64,000 bases of DNA. It comes from Pisaster brevispinus. Taxonomy: Eukaryota; Echinodermata; Asteroidea; Forcipulatida; Asteriidae. Position numbers and translations under genes: made by a program. The stretch is taken from NCBI GenBank assembly GCA_023634235.1, contig JAMKCF010000002.1, positions 6,059,722-6,123,721 of the forward strand, written 5' to 3'. Position 1 is the first letter of the stretch; each line of letters starts with the position of its first letter. Of this stretch, positions 1 to 8,630 are shown in pieces. Under the pieces are notes generated by a model, which did not search any database, was not told where the DNA came from, and saw only the letters and a program-made list of their open reading frames with translations.

Positions 1-271
1 TGAGTTAGGACGGGCGGTGGGGGCGTCCTTCATATTAAGGACGTTTAGTGAGTTATATGAGGCCTTCCATAGTGGTGGGGTCATTAACCTTAATTTGAAT
101 GACTCAACGTACGCAATCAATGCGGTGGTTGGGTTGGGGGCGCTCTTCATACCCTTCGGATCCGAACGGAGCGAGGAGGTTTGGGATTTAAGGGGGTTGG
201 GGCGCTCTTCATTCAGAACGGTGTCGGTTATAAAAGAGAGTTGTGTCGGTTATGACCCTTCATTTTATGCG
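1..271 (+). promoter_or_regulatory. G-rich leader repeats upstream of the viral ATPase gene
   Basis: No gene is visible here. Three diverged copies of a G-run followed by CGCTCTTCAT or CGTCCTTCAT lie at 14-33, 132-150 and 194-212. A TATA box follows at 229-236. The block reads as a 5' control region of the Maverick-type element, but its role is inferred from position only. Confidence 0.35.
229..236 (+). promoter_or_regulatory. TATA box for the ATPase gene
   Basis: TATAAAAG lies 43 bases before the first plausible ATG (272) of the ATPase gene. The same spacing (42 bases) recurs between the TATA box at 909 and the ATG at 951, which supports a real promoter. Confidence 0.5.
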
Positions 272-913
272 ATGAGTTCGATACTTAATATCCATTTACC
301 TGCGTAATCGCGGGGCCTACCGGATCAGGAAAAACGCAGTTTGTGTCTCAGTTGTTGAACCCATCTGGTGGCGATGTTATTCAACCGTCTCCGCAAAATT
401 GTGTGGTGTTTTGGGGCTTATCAGGATGCTTATGACCGGTTGTCCAACACAGTCTCCAACATTCGTTTTGTGGAGGGGTTTCCCGACGACCTTCTCTCGT
501 CCTTCGATCGAACGAAGAGAAACCTGGTTGTGATTGATGATCTCATGTCTGAATCGGGTAATAACAAAAAGCTTACCGAGCTTTTCACCAAGGGCAGTCA
601 TCACAACAATCTGTCGGTTATACTCATACTGCAGAATCTGTTTTATCGTGGTAAAGAAATGCGCACGATCAGTCTGAACGCGCATTACATGGTGCTGTTT
701 AAAAAACCCAGAGATGCTTCACAGATCACGCATCTTGCACGACAGATGTATCCGAACAAACCCAAATTCATGGTCGAGGCCTATCGCGATGCGACGAGTT
801 CCCCCTACTCTCATCTCTTCGTGGACTTGAAACCTGACACCGAGGAGCACATGCGTCTCATATCTAACATCTTCCAGGGTGATTACCCCACGGTTTACAT
901 TCCCAAGGTATAA
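272..913 (+). pseudogene. Genome-packaging ATPase (FtsK/HerA, A32-like) of a Maverick/Polinton element, frameshifted
   Basis: Adenovirus/poxvirus-type packaging ATPases of this family pump element DNA into a preformed capsid. A Walker A motif, GPTGSGKT, is encoded at 313-336 in one frame. The rest of the protein (from about 395 to the TAA at 911-913) is in another frame and holds a Walker B-like strand, LVVIDDL, near 524-543, then a long alpha/beta C-terminal part. The ATG at 272 is in a third frame relation, so two indels interrupt the gene, near 295 and between 340 and 400. The total length, about 210 codons, fits the family. It is the first of a run of + strand virus genes with short spacers. 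Decayed copy; identification of the family is firm, activity is not expected. Confidence 0.8.
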
Positions 914-916
914 AAT
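909..916 (+). promoter_or_regulatory. TATA box overlapping the ATPase stop codon
   Basis: TATAAAAT contains the ATPase stop codon TAA (911-913). It lies 42 bases upstream of the next ATG (951). The same arrangement is seen at 1808-1814. Confidence 0.5.
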
Positions 917-950
917 AACGCAACTCCTGCATTGGGTTTCATTTGTAAAG

Positions 951-1277
951 ATGTCTCGTCGCGTGCACAAGCACGCTCCATACCTTCACGTATTAGCAAA
1001 GGGTTCCACTAAACAGCGCCAGGGAGTGATTGACGGAGCCGACAAAGACCTCGTAACCTGTCTCTGTGAGTGCGCCCTCAACGTTTTAAACGGTAACGTT
1101 TCCCTGACACCCACCGAGAGAAACAAACTGAGAAGACACAAGCGAGAACTGAGAGCGCTGACCACTGGGAGGACGAGTCTGAAGAATAAAAAGACAGCTT
1201 TGAAACAGAAGGGAGTTTTTCTGGGTGCGCTGCTGACACCCGTGTTGAGCGCTCTGGGTGGACTGTTATTAAAGTAA
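951..1277 (+). CDS. Small basic Maverick/Polinton protein of unknown function, 108 aa
   Basis: Intact reading frame starting at the ATG at 951, 37 bases after the ATPase stop. The N-terminal two thirds are rich in Lys/Arg and include a TPTERNKLRRHKRELRAL-type helical stretch. The last about 20 residues (GVFLGALLTPVLSALGGLLL) are hydrophobic and glycine rich, like a membrane-active or capsid-contacting tail. A small protein of this kind sits beside the ATPase in many Mavericks, as I recall it; no biochemical role is known to me. It is one of the few unbroken genes in the element. A link to capsid or DNA condensation is an inference from charge and context. Confidence 0.55.
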   Translation: MSRRVHKHAPYLHVLAKGSTKQRQGVIDGADKDLVTCLCECALNVLNGNVSLTPTERNKLRRHKRELRALTTGRTSLKNKKTALKQKGVFLGALLTPVLSALGGLLLK

Positions 1278-1282
1278 ACGTC

Positions 1283-1812
1283 ATGGAGCACGCGAAGAAA
1301 ATGGTGCTTGTACCACAAGACACTCTCGCCAGGATGCGGGCGTCTAGACGCTTGTAGCAAACGCCGATCACCCGCGTAGTGCTCGGTTTGGACACAGACC
1401 TGAGAGCGTTGCTGAGGAGGAGAAAATCAAGCTTTATCAACAGACCCTGCAGAGGGATATCGCGCTGAACAAGCAGAGGACGGCTCCCCTGTCTTTGACA
1501 CTCAAGAACGAACATACCACTGATTTGGATGGACCCCCCACATTGAAGAAAGAGCCACCGATTGAAACAACCGAGACAAAATTGATCGAGACAAAAACCT
1601 CACTCGAAACAGACTGGCAGGAACAAGAAGCACATGGAGGTGACGACGACGTAACCTACGAAGGATTAAACAAGTTATTCGCGACTGCATCCCATCTTCC
1701 GACCAAGAAAAAGAAACTCCCCTTGTTTGCAACTGAGACCGATTCACCGGCCAAGAAGAAGAAAAGGAAACGACGTTATTCGACCAGGAAACAAAAGTGG
1801 ACGACCTTATAA
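1283..1812 (+). pseudogene. Lysine-rich Maverick/Polinton protein, broken
   Basis: An ATG at 1283, five bases after the previous stop, opens a frame that ends at TAG 1355-1357. A second frame then carries the body of the protein from about 1395 to the TAA at 1810-1812. So at least one stop and one frameshift interrupt it. The body has a charged helical segment, then an acidic/Thr-rich region, and a C-terminal lysine cluster KKKKRKRR near 1755-1775 that resembles a nuclear localisation signal. It lies directly ahead of the integrase, a place where many Mavericks keep such a protein. No enzymatic motif is seen. The function is unknown. Confidence 0.5.
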
Positions 1813-1814
1813 AG
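1808..1814 (+). promoter_or_regulatory. TATA box overlapping a stop codon
   Basis: TATAAAG shares its bases with the TAA stop (1810-1812) of the lysine-rich gene. The next ATG is at 1860, 52 bases on, and opens a short cysteine-rich frame; the integrase ATG is at 1975. Confidence 0.4.
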
Positions 1815-1859
1815 CAAACCCCGTTCTTCCGATCCTTCATTACAATCCCGGACTTCGCC

Positions 1860-1974
1860 ATGGAGTGTTGTCCTCCCAAACCGGAGTGCACGACGCCAAG
1901 TATACTGAAAAGACTCCGCTGCTTGTGGGTGTGTTGCCACAGCACGCTCATCATTGAAGATTCAAATTTCGTCG
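1860..1974 (+). other. Integrase leader with a short cysteine-rich reading frame
   Basis: An ATG at 1860 opens a frame with CC and several further cysteines (CxxKPxC, CLWVCC). It runs out of frame into the integrase and has no recognisable domain. It may be the start of a small separate protein, the shifted N-terminus of the integrase, or simply the 5' leader. I cannot decide between them. Confidence 0.25.
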
Positions 1975-3024
1975 ATGGAGGAGTATCTGAAGAAGGTGTA
2001 TTACGACACAAACCATCCTTCTGGTTTCGGTGGTGTAGATGCTGTCTACCGCGCTGTTCAAAAAGACGGAGAGGACATCGACATGAAACAGATCGTTAGA
2101 TGGTTGCGTAAACAACCTACTTATGCGCTACATAAACCCGTCCGGAGACGTTTCAGGCGGAATAGAGTCATCGTGGTTGGTATCGATGATCAGTGGCAGG
2201 CGGATCTGGTAGACGTGGCCTCACTCTCTCGGCACAACGAAGGTTTCAGATTTTTACTGACGTGCATCGACATATTCTGCAAGTTCGCCTGGGTCGTTCC
2301 CCTCAAGGATAAAACGGGGAGCTCGCTAATCAACGCCTTCGAACGAATTTTACGGGATGGGCGTAAACCACGCCTGCTCCAGACGGATAAAGGAACTGAG
2401 TTTACAAACCGCAAACTTCAGAGTTTCTTGATATAGAAGAACATTGATTTTTTTTACCACCCACAATGAAACAAAGGCCAGCGTGGTGGAGAGGTTTAAC
2501 AGGACTCTGAAAACGAAAATGTGGAAATACTTCACGGCAAAAAACACGTACGCCTATGTAGCCGTATTACCGAAACTGGTGTCCGCCTACAACCGCTCAT
2601 TTCACAGGAGCATAAAGAGAACGCCAAACTCCGTCACCCCGCAAACTCCGAGGTCGTTTGGCACACGCTGTACGACACCCCCAATGAAGAACCTTCCATC
2701 GCCATCACCTTCAAGTTTAACCTTGGGGATACGGTTTGCATAAGTATGGCGGCGAGAACGTTCAGTAAGGGCTATCTCCCCAACTGGACCACCGAACTTT
2801 TTACCATCAGCGACAGAATTCCACGGAACTCTCCGGTGTACAAGTTGACAGATTACGACGGCGAAGAGTTGAAGGGTACGTTTTACGAACAAGAACTACA
2901 AAAAGTCAACAAAAAGGATGACCTGTACGAAGTGGAAAAAGTGTTACGTACTAGGAAGCGTCGAGGTGTGACGGAATATTTTGTCAAATGGTTCGGTTAT
3001 CCCGAAAAGATTCCTTTTATGTGA
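1975..3024 (+). pseudogene. Retroviral-type integrase with chromodomain (Maverick/Polinton INT), frameshifted
   Basis: Family integrases insert the linear element DNA into the host genome. The RNase H-fold catalytic triad is visible: Asp in QADLVD at 2203-2205, Asp in LQTDKGTEF at 2386-2388, Glu in VVERFNRT at 2489-2491, about 34 codons after the second Asp, a D,D-35-E-like spacing. The N-terminal part (MEEYLKK start) holds the helical zinc-less domain usual in these proteins. A C-terminal chromodomain follows (VEKVLRTRKR...YFVKWFGYPEK). The frame breaks at a stop near 2434 and again near 2640, so three reading segments are needed. The chromodomain end is cut by the local duplication described at 3009-3330. 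Family call is firm; the gene is dead. Confidence 0.85.
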
Positions 3025-3330
3025 CGCTCCCCAGCAACAGCAGCATGGCTACCTACCCGGACAACGCGCTAAGTCATTACAGCGTAAATTTACCCTCTGC
3101 TCTGTCATTCATGGGGGAATGGGAGGTGTGTCTCGCCGAGATAACTTACCCTCGACATTTGACATGTGGGAGGACTTCGAGATGGATTCCTTTTACGTGA
3201 CGCTCCCCAGCAACAGCAGCATGGCTACCTACCCGGACAACGCGCTGAGTCACTACATCGTAAATTTACCCTCTGCTCTGGCATTCATGGGGGAATGGGA
3301 GGTGTGTCTTGCCGAGATAACTTACCCTCG
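3009..3330 (+). repeat. Tandem 146-bp duplication at the integrase/minor capsid junction
   Basis: Bases 3009-3154 and 3185-3330 are near-identical direct copies (offset 176). The unit is the 5' coding start of the minor capsid gene. The 30 bases between the copies encode an FDMWEDFE-like stretch that looks like the displaced end of the integrase chromodomain. Confidence 0.85.
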
Positions 3331-3876
3331 CAGGTGGCTCAACATCGTAGAGGATCACAACCACATCTACTGCAACGCAGAAGAGACTGAAGGAGGTGTA
3401 CATATTCATACCATTCCCGAGGGTTTCTACCAGTCACCGGATGAATTACTCTCAAAGATTACACCTTCTATCGAACACGGCGACAAAATACGCATCAAGT
3501 ACAACAAGTACCTTCAAAACGTGATCGTCAGAACGGCCGACGATGTCAGCATTAGTTTCATAGAGCGTCTGGGTCAATTTTTTTGGATTTAACAAGGCTA
3601 AGTCCATCACCGGTATAGAGAAAGCACCCCGCGTCGTGGATATGAAGCAAATCCACAGCCTGTTTGTGTACACCGACATTATCGAATACAACATTGTCGG
3701 GGACACGAGAGACGAAGACGTACGACAGTCCTCATTACGTACCTCTCAAACAGAAATTAATTAACACCATCAACATAGATATAAGGGATGACGTGGGCCA
3801 TTATATCCCATTCGTAGGCGGGAAGGTCATAGTGAAACTACACTTCAGAAAGCGTCGCTCCACTTACTTTAACTGA
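3182..3876 (+). pseudogene. Penton-like minor capsid protein of Maverick/Polinton, frameshifted
   Basis: Such minor capsid proteins form the pentameric vertices (single jelly-roll fold) in Mavericks and related double jelly-roll viruses. The gene starts at the ATG at 3182 with a DSFYVTLPSNSS block and a GEWEVCLAEITYPR block typical of this family. The frame holds to 3592, where an indel in a T-run near 3580-3588 ends it. Two further segments up to the TAA at 3874-3876 carry the remaining strands (…VPLKQKLINTINIDIRDD…, …KVIVKLHFRKR). It sits between integrase and the pVI-like gene. Assignment as penton is from family knowledge; I see no catalytic motif. Confidence 0.65.
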
Positions 3877-3893
3877 TCCAGACGACAGACAAC

Positions 3894-4319
3894 ATGAAAA
3901 GTCATTTCGTATCCCACCCCGGACACTATGTGGACCACTACACACGACAACTTGGGCGTGGCTATCCCGTCTTTCGAGGGGCTCCCACTCAGAAAGGTTA
4001 CGGACTTAGAAATATTCTGGGCGGACTCTTCCGAACGGCCATGCCCCTGATCAAGCAGGGGGCCAAAACATTTGGTCGTCAAGCCCTCCGCACCGGCTTG
4101 GGAATCGCACAGGACGCTCTGGAAGGGAAGAACGTGAAGTCTTCGGCGCAGTCAAGACTCAAACTGACTGGACGTCGTATGACAAGGCGGGCGATTCAGA
4201 ATGTAGACTCACGCCTGACCGTCCCGGCTAGGCGAGCTATAAAAAGAAAACACAATCGGAAGAGAGTCACTTCCACATCCGGAAAGCGAGCGAGACGATC
4301 GCTCGATATCTTTGATTAG
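3894..4319 (+). CDS. Adenovirus pVI/pX-like capsid-core protein of Maverick/Polinton, 141 aa
   Basis: Intact frame from the ATG at 3894, 17 bases after the minor capsid gene. Near residue 40 comes a glycine-rich amphipathic segment (LRNILGGLFRTAMPLIK) followed by QGAKTFGRQALRTG and a very basic C-terminus with several RR/KR clusters (RRMTRRAIQ, RRAIKRKHNRKR, GKRARRS). This pattern matches the small membrane-lytic/core proteins that Mavericks keep directly before the major capsid gene. By analogy it would line the inside of the capsid, contact DNA and help membrane passage. This role is inferred. Codons appear unbroken, unlike its neighbours. Confidence 0.6.
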   Translation: MKSHFVSHPGHYVDHYTRQLGRGYPVFRGAPTQKGYGLRNILGGLFRTAMPLIKQGAKTFGRQALRTGLGIAQDALEGKNVKSSAQSRLKLTGRRMTRRAIQNVDSRLTVPARRAIKRKHNRKRVTSTSGKRARRSLDIFD

Positions 4320-4347
4320 TCGCTCCGAGACTACCCACCGCTCCACC

Positions 4348-5546
4348 ATGGCACTGTTACACGACCACTCCGAAGAGTGCACAAAGAGTGAACTTGACCT
4401 CTTTGTTATACCCCCCACTCAGACAAGTGTAGAGAAGGGGCAGTATGTTGAGTACCACCCAATCTCTAATATCGCCGACGGTGGTCCCATCCAGTTTTTT
4501 GTTCCCGGTTCGAGCGAGGAATACATCGACCCTTCCCAGACTCAACTCTACATCAAAGTGAAGGTGACCAAGGGTGACGGCGCTGATCTGATCGACACGG
4601 ATGTGGTTGGTCCGTGCAATCTGTTTTTACATACCCTTTTCAGCCAAGTGGACGTGACCCTGAATGAGCGACTGATTTCCGCCTCCACTCCCACGTACCC
4701 GTACAGGGCCATGATCGAGACGCTGCTCAGTTATGACAAAGGCGCCAAGACATCGCAGCTGACGGCTTCGGGTTGGAGTAAGGATACCGCTGGCAAGATG
4801 GATAACGTCAACTGTACGGCGAGTGATGCGACAACAAATGTGGGTTTGAAGACGAGACGGAAACGCTTCCTGAACAGTCGGATCGTAGACCTGATCGGAC
4901 CCATTCACGGAGATTTATTCTTCCAAGACAAACACTTGATCAACGGAGTTGATCTGAAAGTAAAGCTGGTTCCGAGCAGGTACGCTTTTTGTCTCATGGC
5001 TGCCGGGGACAACCCCTCCTACAAGATTAAGATTGTTGACGCGTCGTTGTTTGTGCGGAGGGTAACGGTCAGCTCCGCGGTGATGCTTGGTCACATCAAA
5101 GCTCTGGAGAAAGGGACCGCCAAGTCGTCTGTAAAATGATGTCCGTACCGAGGGGAAACCTAACTATCACTCAGGATCATGTATTCTTGGGACAGCTACC
5201 CAGCCGAATCGTGGTGGGTTGCGTATCCAACGCCGCCTTCAACGGGTCGTATTCTAAAAACCCGTTCAACTTCCAACATTTTAACGTCAACTACGCGTCG
5301 GTGCACGTCAACGGTGAACAGATCCCCCAAACTCCTCTGAAACCGGATTCTGCCGGAGGAAGGAATAACTGCCTCAGAGCCTACCACACGCTGTTCTCCG
5401 GTATGGATAAAATGAACATGAACGAAGGCAACGACATCAGTCTGAGCGACTACCCCAACGGGTACACACTGTATGCCTTCGACTTGACCCCAGACTTGGC
5501 GTGCGGCGGACACTTCAGCTTGGTGAAGCACGGGAAACGAATATGA
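4348..5546 (+). pseudogene. Major capsid protein (double jelly-roll) of Maverick/Polinton, frameshifted and 3'-truncated
   Basis: Family members trimerise into hexon-like capsomers. The start is the ATG at 4348 (context CACCATGG). The first segment runs to TGA 5137-5139 and includes the SQTQLYIKVKV strand, the LFLHTLFSQVDVTLNERLIS block and a YPYRAMIETLLSYDKGAK block characteristic of Maverick capsid proteins. A frameshift near 5130 moves the gene into the segment 5136-5546 (PRGNLTITQDHVFLGQLP, then NPFNFQHFNVNYASV and the GYTLYAFDLTPD block). The frame stops at about 400 residues within what should be a conserved C-terminal strand. Immediately after, the sequence becomes the opposite-strand gene, so the 3' end has been deleted rather than only mutated. 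Confidence 0.85.
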
Positions 5547-5549
5547 ATT

Positions 5550-5897
5550 GAAGGTTTGGGCGATATCCTCGGTTTCGTTTTGCCACCCCATCAGAATATC
5601 TTGAATTGTATCGTTCAAAGTTTCTTTGGTCAGGCTTGCGTGGGTAGAACTCCCGACGAGCAAAAGACGACATACGGCGTGGAATACATCGATGATCTTA
5701 TTCGCGTCTATGGATGACATCACATGTTCATAATGTTCGGAAACAAAGTCCTCCGCACGGTACTCTGGCGTGTTGCCGAAAAACAGACAGGCGTGGTCAT
5801 CTAGAGATGCCCAGTGCTCTTGACAACCTTCGCAGGGAAGTTGTTGTTGCATATCGTACGCCCTCTGCACAATGCGATCCTTTACTATTTTACCCAA
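5550..5897 (-). pseudogene. Cysteine-motif protein of the Maverick element, tail lost
   Basis: An open minus-strand frame with a CEGC...HWASLDDHAC motif (two Cys pairs with His, zinc-binding type) near its N-terminus. An alpha-helical remainder follows (EDFVSEHYEHVMSSID, FHAVCRLLLVG). No in-frame ATG precedes the motif except the Met directly before QQQLPCEGC; upstream the frame reaches a stop near 5930. At the 3' end the frame runs without stop into the antisense of the capsid gene as far as 5196, so the natural C-terminus is missing. Minus-strand small Cys proteins opposite the capsid gene occur in Mavericks from invertebrates. I cannot name its function. Confidence 0.5.
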
Positions 5898-5975
5898 AAT
5901 CCTCTTGAGAGTAGTCTGAGTCGTGCTCTACAATCCACGACGTCAATGTCTGGAGCAAAAACAGAGAGGTAATAG

Positions 5976-6614
5976 TTACGAATCAATTATATGGCTCAGG
6001 GCTTTATTGATGTCGGTGATGTGACCCATCAACTGAAACCACTGTTCGGCCGGGAGATTCAAACCCTTCTTCCCTGTCAACATCTTAGTGTGATCTTCGT
6101 TCCAGTAGTATTCTCTGATATTGACGTAAGGAAACCCCTTGAAACGTTTCACAGTAACAAAACGCTCACCTCCGTTGGGAAACTTGACAGCGTTTCTCTC
6201 ATTCTCCTCCTGGTCAGGATCGGGCTTAAATCTCCGCTTTCTGCTGGACATTTTACCCTTCACGTGCTTCATCGGTACGGCTGATGGTACCGAGGCGTCG
6301 TCTTGCACAGCACCAAGCTCGGCCATGGCGGCTTTAAACACGTCAGACTTGGGTTGCTTGGGCAACATCTGCTGCTCACGCTGGTGGGCAGTCACATCTT
6401 GGAGGTTCCACACGCTGTATCGTGTGTACATGTTGAAATAGTACACCCCGCCGACCGAAGTCGTGGCCTCACGCCAACCGGCTACAAACATGCCTTGGGG
6501 AAAATCTCGGGTGTTTGTAGTTTCAACCCCTTCACCCACCGACGGTGGAGGAGGTTTCGGTGTCGGCGTGTTATTCTGGATCGAGTCGGTGTTTACCTTC
6601 GGAAGAGCAGCCAT
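5976..6614 (-). CDS. PC4/p15-like single-stranded-DNA-binding coactivator domain protein, 212 aa
   Basis: Intact minus-strand gene, ATG at 6614. Residues 144-206 fit the PC4 fold: FPNGGERFVTVKRFKG, then YVNIREYYW, then GKKGLNLPAEQWFQLM, the order of beta strands and helix that binds single-stranded DNA in human PC4. A basic SSRKRRFK patch (about 123-130) precedes it, like the regulatory tail of PC4. The N-terminal 60 residues are Pro/Ser rich and include a GMFVAGWREATTS segment of unknown type. The gene faces the capsid genes. In a viral context it could bind DNA during replication or act in late transcription; that is inference. It is one of the intact genes. Confidence 0.75.
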   Translation of the reverse strand: MAALPKVNTDSIQNNTPTPKPPPPSVGEGVETTNTRDFPQGMFVAGWREATTSVGGVYYFNMYTRYSVWNLQDVTAHQREQQMLPKQPKSDVFKAAMAELGAVQDDASVPSAVPMKHVKGKMSSRKRRFKPDPDQEENERNAVKFPNGGERFVTVKRFKGFPYVNIREYYWNEDHTKMLTGKKGLNLPAEQWFQLMGHITDINKALSHIIDS

Positions 6615-6700
6615 TGTATCGACGTATACGGGATAAGTATCGTTTGCTTCAAGAGCTCCGGTATTCAGCGTAAGTAATGAATCCGAATTCAGAAATCCAA

Positions 6701-6708
6701 TTTATATA
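6701..6708 (-). promoter_or_regulatory. TATA box upstream of the PC4-like gene
   Basis: TATATAAA on the minus strand, about 87 bases before the ATG at 6614. No other TATA-like site lies closer. Confidence 0.4.
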
Positions 6709-6714
6709 CAGGTC

Positions 6715-7098
6715 GAGAATATCACGTCCTGCATTGTCATCGACCAATCCATACGGGGTAAAAGGATGTATAGAAAACTTGTCCCGACGTGTTCGATACT
6801 AAGGCGTGACGTCACAAACCTGCCACAATAAACTTGCCCAGACAAGTACGGTCACGGTTGACTTCAAGGTCGCACCCTTTATGATCAATGACTACACGTA
6901 CACAGGCAATTAAAACTCGTTGCAGGTGATTGAGCAGCCACTCTCCGACCCTGACTCGACAAATAACCCATTGAAATCTACTCCACTCACAATTTTCTAT
7001 GTAGGCTAGGTATACGTTAGCAATATCTTTATTCTTAACTAAATTCCCTTGTGGTTTCTTATTCGATTTTAACAAACTAAACTACAGTAACGCTACAA
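6715..7098. other. Non-coding junction between the Maverick element and the Ngaro-like remnant
   Basis: No gene or convincing inverted terminal repeat is visible. The right end of the Maverick must lie in or before this block if the element is not further truncated. Confidence 0.3.
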
Positions 7099-7478
7099 TT
7101 ACAAACAGTACTTTAACCCACCTGATTTTCTTCTTCTTCCTCGACGTCTTGACAGACGTCGTGGAATCAGTCCCTTTGTTTTCACTTCGTGAAAAGACAA
7201 ACGAGACGGGCGAATACAACATGCATACAATGCCACTAAATCATTTGTGCCAAGGTGGACAATAATCAACCCTGGAGAGGGCCTTGAGACAGCAAAACCA
7301 GACAGCAGCTGATTAAGGTCAGAGAGCTGGGCACCACCTTTTCCGTTCCACCACACACACGGGCTACTTTCAAGAATGTCCGCTTTGCCCGGCGAACCAG
7401 CGAATCCCTATAATCCAAACACCACCTGCCCAATAAATAAGAGAAATATTGCCACAAAAAGACCAACACTATATACAC
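7099..7478 (-). pseudogene. SGNH (GDSL-type) hydrolase domain of a Ngaro-like retroelement, frameshifted
   Basis: SGNH hydrolases are Ser-His esterases; some Ngaro-type tyrosine-recombinase retrotransposons carry one at the 3' end. Block I appears as YRDSLVRRA (the usual Gly of GDS is Arg here), about 7400-7420. After a frameshift near 7345, block III appears as PGLIIVHLGTNDL with the key Gly-x-Asn-Asp at 7240-7257. The C-terminal Asp/His block is not recognisable. It lies directly downstream, on the same strand, of the recombinase fragment, which fits the Ngaro gene order. Role in the element's life cycle is unknown. Confidence 0.65.
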
Positions 7479-7555
7479 AATCTACAGTAAATAAAGTATT
7501 CAAGAAAAGAAATGCCAGCCTGGCAAATTAAATGTTTATAAAAACATAAATATTT

Positions 7556-7915
7556 AATATGTGGCAAACAATTATACGTCAACGGATGAATATAAGAGAA
7601 AACTGCATCAGAACGCCATCGACCCATGTCCTTAATGTCCTTCAAAGAGACCCCCAGATCAAAAGCCGAGTTGGCTGCCCCAATTCGAAATGAATGAGCT
7701 CGAATTTTAACACCGCTAACAACTGAGACAACAATGTTTTCTTCAAAACGAAGAAGAACTTTGAACGGAAGAACTTTGCTTGTTCTGGGGAACAAGAGCC
7801 TGACTACCCTTGCCTGCCGGCCCAACAGATAGCGGAAACACTGACCCTGCATTCGGGCCTTTTGTATTTGGTGTGAAAGTGGGACGAGAACGCGAGCGCC
7901 CAAAACCACCAGCAT
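7556..7915 (-). pseudogene. C-terminal part of a tyrosine recombinase (YR retroelement)
   Basis: Tyrosine recombinases integrate circular cDNA of DIRS/Ngaro elements by strand exchange. The C-terminal catalytic boxes are readable: AHSFRIGAANSAFDLG (box II His-x-x-Arg at about 7680-7699), then IKDMGRWRSDAVFSYIHPL with the second His/Trp-like position in GRW and the candidate nucleophile Tyr near 7591. The box I Arg and core-binding domain are absent, and the open frame before about 7760 reads unlike a recombinase. Reverse transcriptase and RNase H are missing between this and gag, so an internal deletion joined gag to the recombinase end. Confidence 0.75.
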
Positions 7916-7956
7916 TCTGGCGAACAGAACAATAATTTACAATTGAATAGCCAACG

Positions 7957-8630
7957 TTACCTCTTACATTTATGTGCAAACTTACACGGTTGCCAATGAC
8001 ACCCCTTGACAGAGTTGAAATTGAAACAACAACCTTGCCCATAGTTCGACGTAGCTTGGCCCATTTCTACACCCTTATTATTATAACCACCTTTAGCAAA
8101 ACCTGTAACAGAAGTCATGCTAGAACATGATAATGCAGTTAAAACACCTTAATCAGTGGCCCCATTCATTACCTGTGATACAGGAGCAGCAATAGACATA
8201 AAACTAGCAACAGCATTAGGAAGATTAGGCCGATTATTGCTAATAATATTATTAAACATGTGTGCAACCTGTCCGTTATTAGCGGCCACATGCCAAATAA
8301 AGTTAGAGCCTCTTACCGACACAGAATTACCACCCGCCGATGTCCTATACTCAGGCGATGTTCCGATAGAAACGAGTTGTGGCATGGTGCTTAACTCACC
8401 CGTATTCACCTGTCTGGCTTCAGGAAGCTCAGCAGCCGCAGTATTGATTACATCATTGCTGCTCATGGCAACGGGCCCAGATGGCCGAGCAGCACCCGCA
8501 TCTTTCTTTGACCCCAAAACGAAAGATGGAGGTATCCTACTCCTATAGGACGCAGAGGCCCGTCGACCACGCCGTGCAGTCCCCTATGGTAGACTACAGG
8601 ACGTTTCAAGGATCGGCTTGGCTGAGGCAT
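7957..8630 (-). pseudogene. Gag-like protein of a Ngaro/DIRS element with CCCH finger, broken
   Basis: An ATG at 8628-8630 opens MPQPSRSLKR. The frame that follows from about 8570 carries an Arg/Ser-rich stretch and then a low-complexity Asn/Ala/Ser region to TAA 8149-8151. The same frame reads on past this stop and ends at 7957 with a CCFNFNSVKGC...CKFAHKC finger (about 7966-8035). A single CCCH-type finger with a Phe-Asn start is typical of gag in DIRS-like elements. At least one frameshift (near 8550-8600) and one stop are present. It would have packaged element RNA; family knowledge, not shown here. Confidence 0.6.

Noticed and set aside
17..307. 96-codon frame before the ATPase
   Set aside because: It overlaps G-rich repeats and the TATA box and has no family features; the Walker A frame is different.
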